Origin: CAMLDH01 sp966250375
GTDB lineage: Bacteria; Pseudomonadota; Gammaproteobacteria; Burkholderiales; Burkholderiaceae_D
DNA length: 7,073 nt
Direction of reading: 5' to 3'
NCBI GenBank assembly: GCA_966250375.1
Contig: CBINHE010000156.1
Coordinates: 1 to 7,073, forward strand
Shown: positions 6,078 to 7,073 of the stretch, piece after piece
How positions within the stretch are numbered: the stretch's first letter is position 1
Layout: each line of letters starts with the position of its first letter
Notes under the pieces: model-generated
What the model was told of the DNA's origin: nothing
Seen by the model: only the letters and a program-made list of their open reading frames with translations
Databases searched by the model: none
Translations under genes and position numbers: made by a program

Positions 6078-7065
6078 ATGCAAAAAATCCCACTCGGCTG
6101 CAGCGATCTTCTTGTCTCCAAAATTTGTCTCGGCACCATGACCTTCGGAGAACAAAACACTGAAGCCGATGCGCACTCTCAACTTGATTATGCGCTAGAA
6201 CGCAGCATAAACTTCATCGATACCGCAGAGATGTACCCAGTGATGCCGCGCGCCGAGATGCAAGGCGCTACCGAACGCTTCATCGGCAGCTGGTTGAAGA
6301 AATCGGCCAAACGCAAAGACGTGGTCCTCGCCACCAAAGTCGCCGGACCGGCACGTATGGGGTGGATACGCAATGGCAAGACCGATCTCGATGCCGCCAA
6401 TATTCGCGCTGCGGTCGATGCCAGCTTGCAGCGATTGCAAATCGATTACATCGATCTATATCAGTTGCACTGGCCCAGCCGCAATGTGCCGATCTTCGAT
6501 CAGTTATCCTTCAATCCCGGCAACGAACGCACACATACGGCCATCGAAACACTCTCGCGGCACTGGCCGATCTGATCAAGGCAGGCAAGATCCGCCATAT
6601 CGGCGTATCCAATGAGAGTACGTGGGGCGTCGCCGAATTCATCAAGCAATCCGAATTGAAAGGATTGCCGTAGATCGTCTCCATTCAAAATGGATACAAT
6701 CTGGTGAATCGCGATTTCGAGAACAGCCTGGATGAGATGTGCTTTCGTGAGAATGTCGGTTTGCTGGCATACAGCCCGCTCGCATTTGGCCAGCTCACTG
6801 CCAAGTATCTGGATGCCCCAAAAGCCTCTGGGCGATTGATGATTTTCCCGGCGAGTTGGAGTCCGCGCCCCCTGCGTCCGGCAGTACAGGCAGCAACCAA
6901 ACGCTACGCTGCGCTGGCGCGTGTCAACGGCATGACACCGGCTCAGCTTGCGCTCGCATGGTGCTACTCACGGTGGTTCGTCGCATCGACGATATCGGCG
7001 CGACCAATTTGGCGCAGTTAAACCTAAATCCGGCGATTACCCGGATCCGGTCGGGATCAGTTTGA
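6078..7065 (+). pseudogene. tas: Tas-like aldo/keto reductase, multiply disrupted
   Basis: The pieces together resemble Tas-type NADPH-dependent aldo/keto reductases. The first frame (6078-6572) reads MQKIPLGCSDLLVSKICLGT and carries the usual active-site set: Asp48 and Tyr53 (FIDTAEMY), Lys87 (ATKVAG) and His131 (YQLHWP). A 1-nt loss near 6555-6557 ends it at TGA 6573, and the next frame resumes ALADLIKAGKIRHIGVSNES. That frame hits TAG at 6671-6673 (GLP-stop-IVSIQN), then continues in phase through FENSLDEMCF, LLAYSPLAFGQLTAKYL and TPAQLALAWCYSRWFVAST. A second 1-nt loss near 6991-6994 shifts it again; the restored frame reads IGATNLAQL, then diverges and stops at TGA 7063-7065. The usual C-terminal helix region is not recognisable, so a small deletion is also likely. 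ATG 6078 fits the family start; GTG 6051 is an in-frame alternative. The gene cannot yield a full-length enzyme as written. Confidence 0.88.
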
Positions 7066-7073
7066 CGTTTTGG

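Overview
The window looks like a Betaproteobacterial chromosome. The best guess is Burkholderiales, family Oxalobacteraceae (Herminiimonas/Collimonas/Undibacterium-like). This rests on protein flavour, moderate GC and a Nudix hydrolase, aat, bpt, pyrD gene set that I recall as typical of that group; no database search was possible.

Layout. Positions 127-705 (+) hold an intact zinc-ribbon Nudix hydrolase. Positions 706-3264 are a pile-up of mobile-element debris with no intact gene. In order it contains a 5' fragment of an IS982-type transposase (798-1199, -), the 3' end of an IS4/IS701-type transposase (1203-1549, -), a truncated and frameshifted hydrophobic membrane-protein ORF (1605-1933, -), and a nearly complete IS4-family element with matching 18-bp terminal inverted repeats (1935-3264). 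That element's transposase is killed by one in-frame TGA and one 4-bp duplication. Positions 3340-4065 (+) are aat, 4146-4868 (+) are bpt, and 4938-6014 (+) are pyrD. Positions 6078-7065 (+) are a Tas-like aldo/keto reductase gene broken by at least two frameshifts and one stop codon.

Function. Aat and Bpt both place leucine (Aat also phenylalanine) on protein N-termini. Aat acts on Lys/Arg and Bpt on Asp/Glu, so together they feed the ClpS/ClpAP N-degron pathway. PyrD is the quinone-linked dihydroorotate dehydrogenase of pyrimidine synthesis and is probably only a positional neighbour. All intact genes run left to right. All transposase remnants and the membrane-protein remnant run right to left.

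I found no CRISPR array, tRNA, rRNA or convincing new defence or other novel system. The most informative content is the layered transposon graveyard between the Nudix gene and aat, together with the pseudogenization of the tas-like gene. Both fit a genome that is gathering IS elements and losing dispensable genes.
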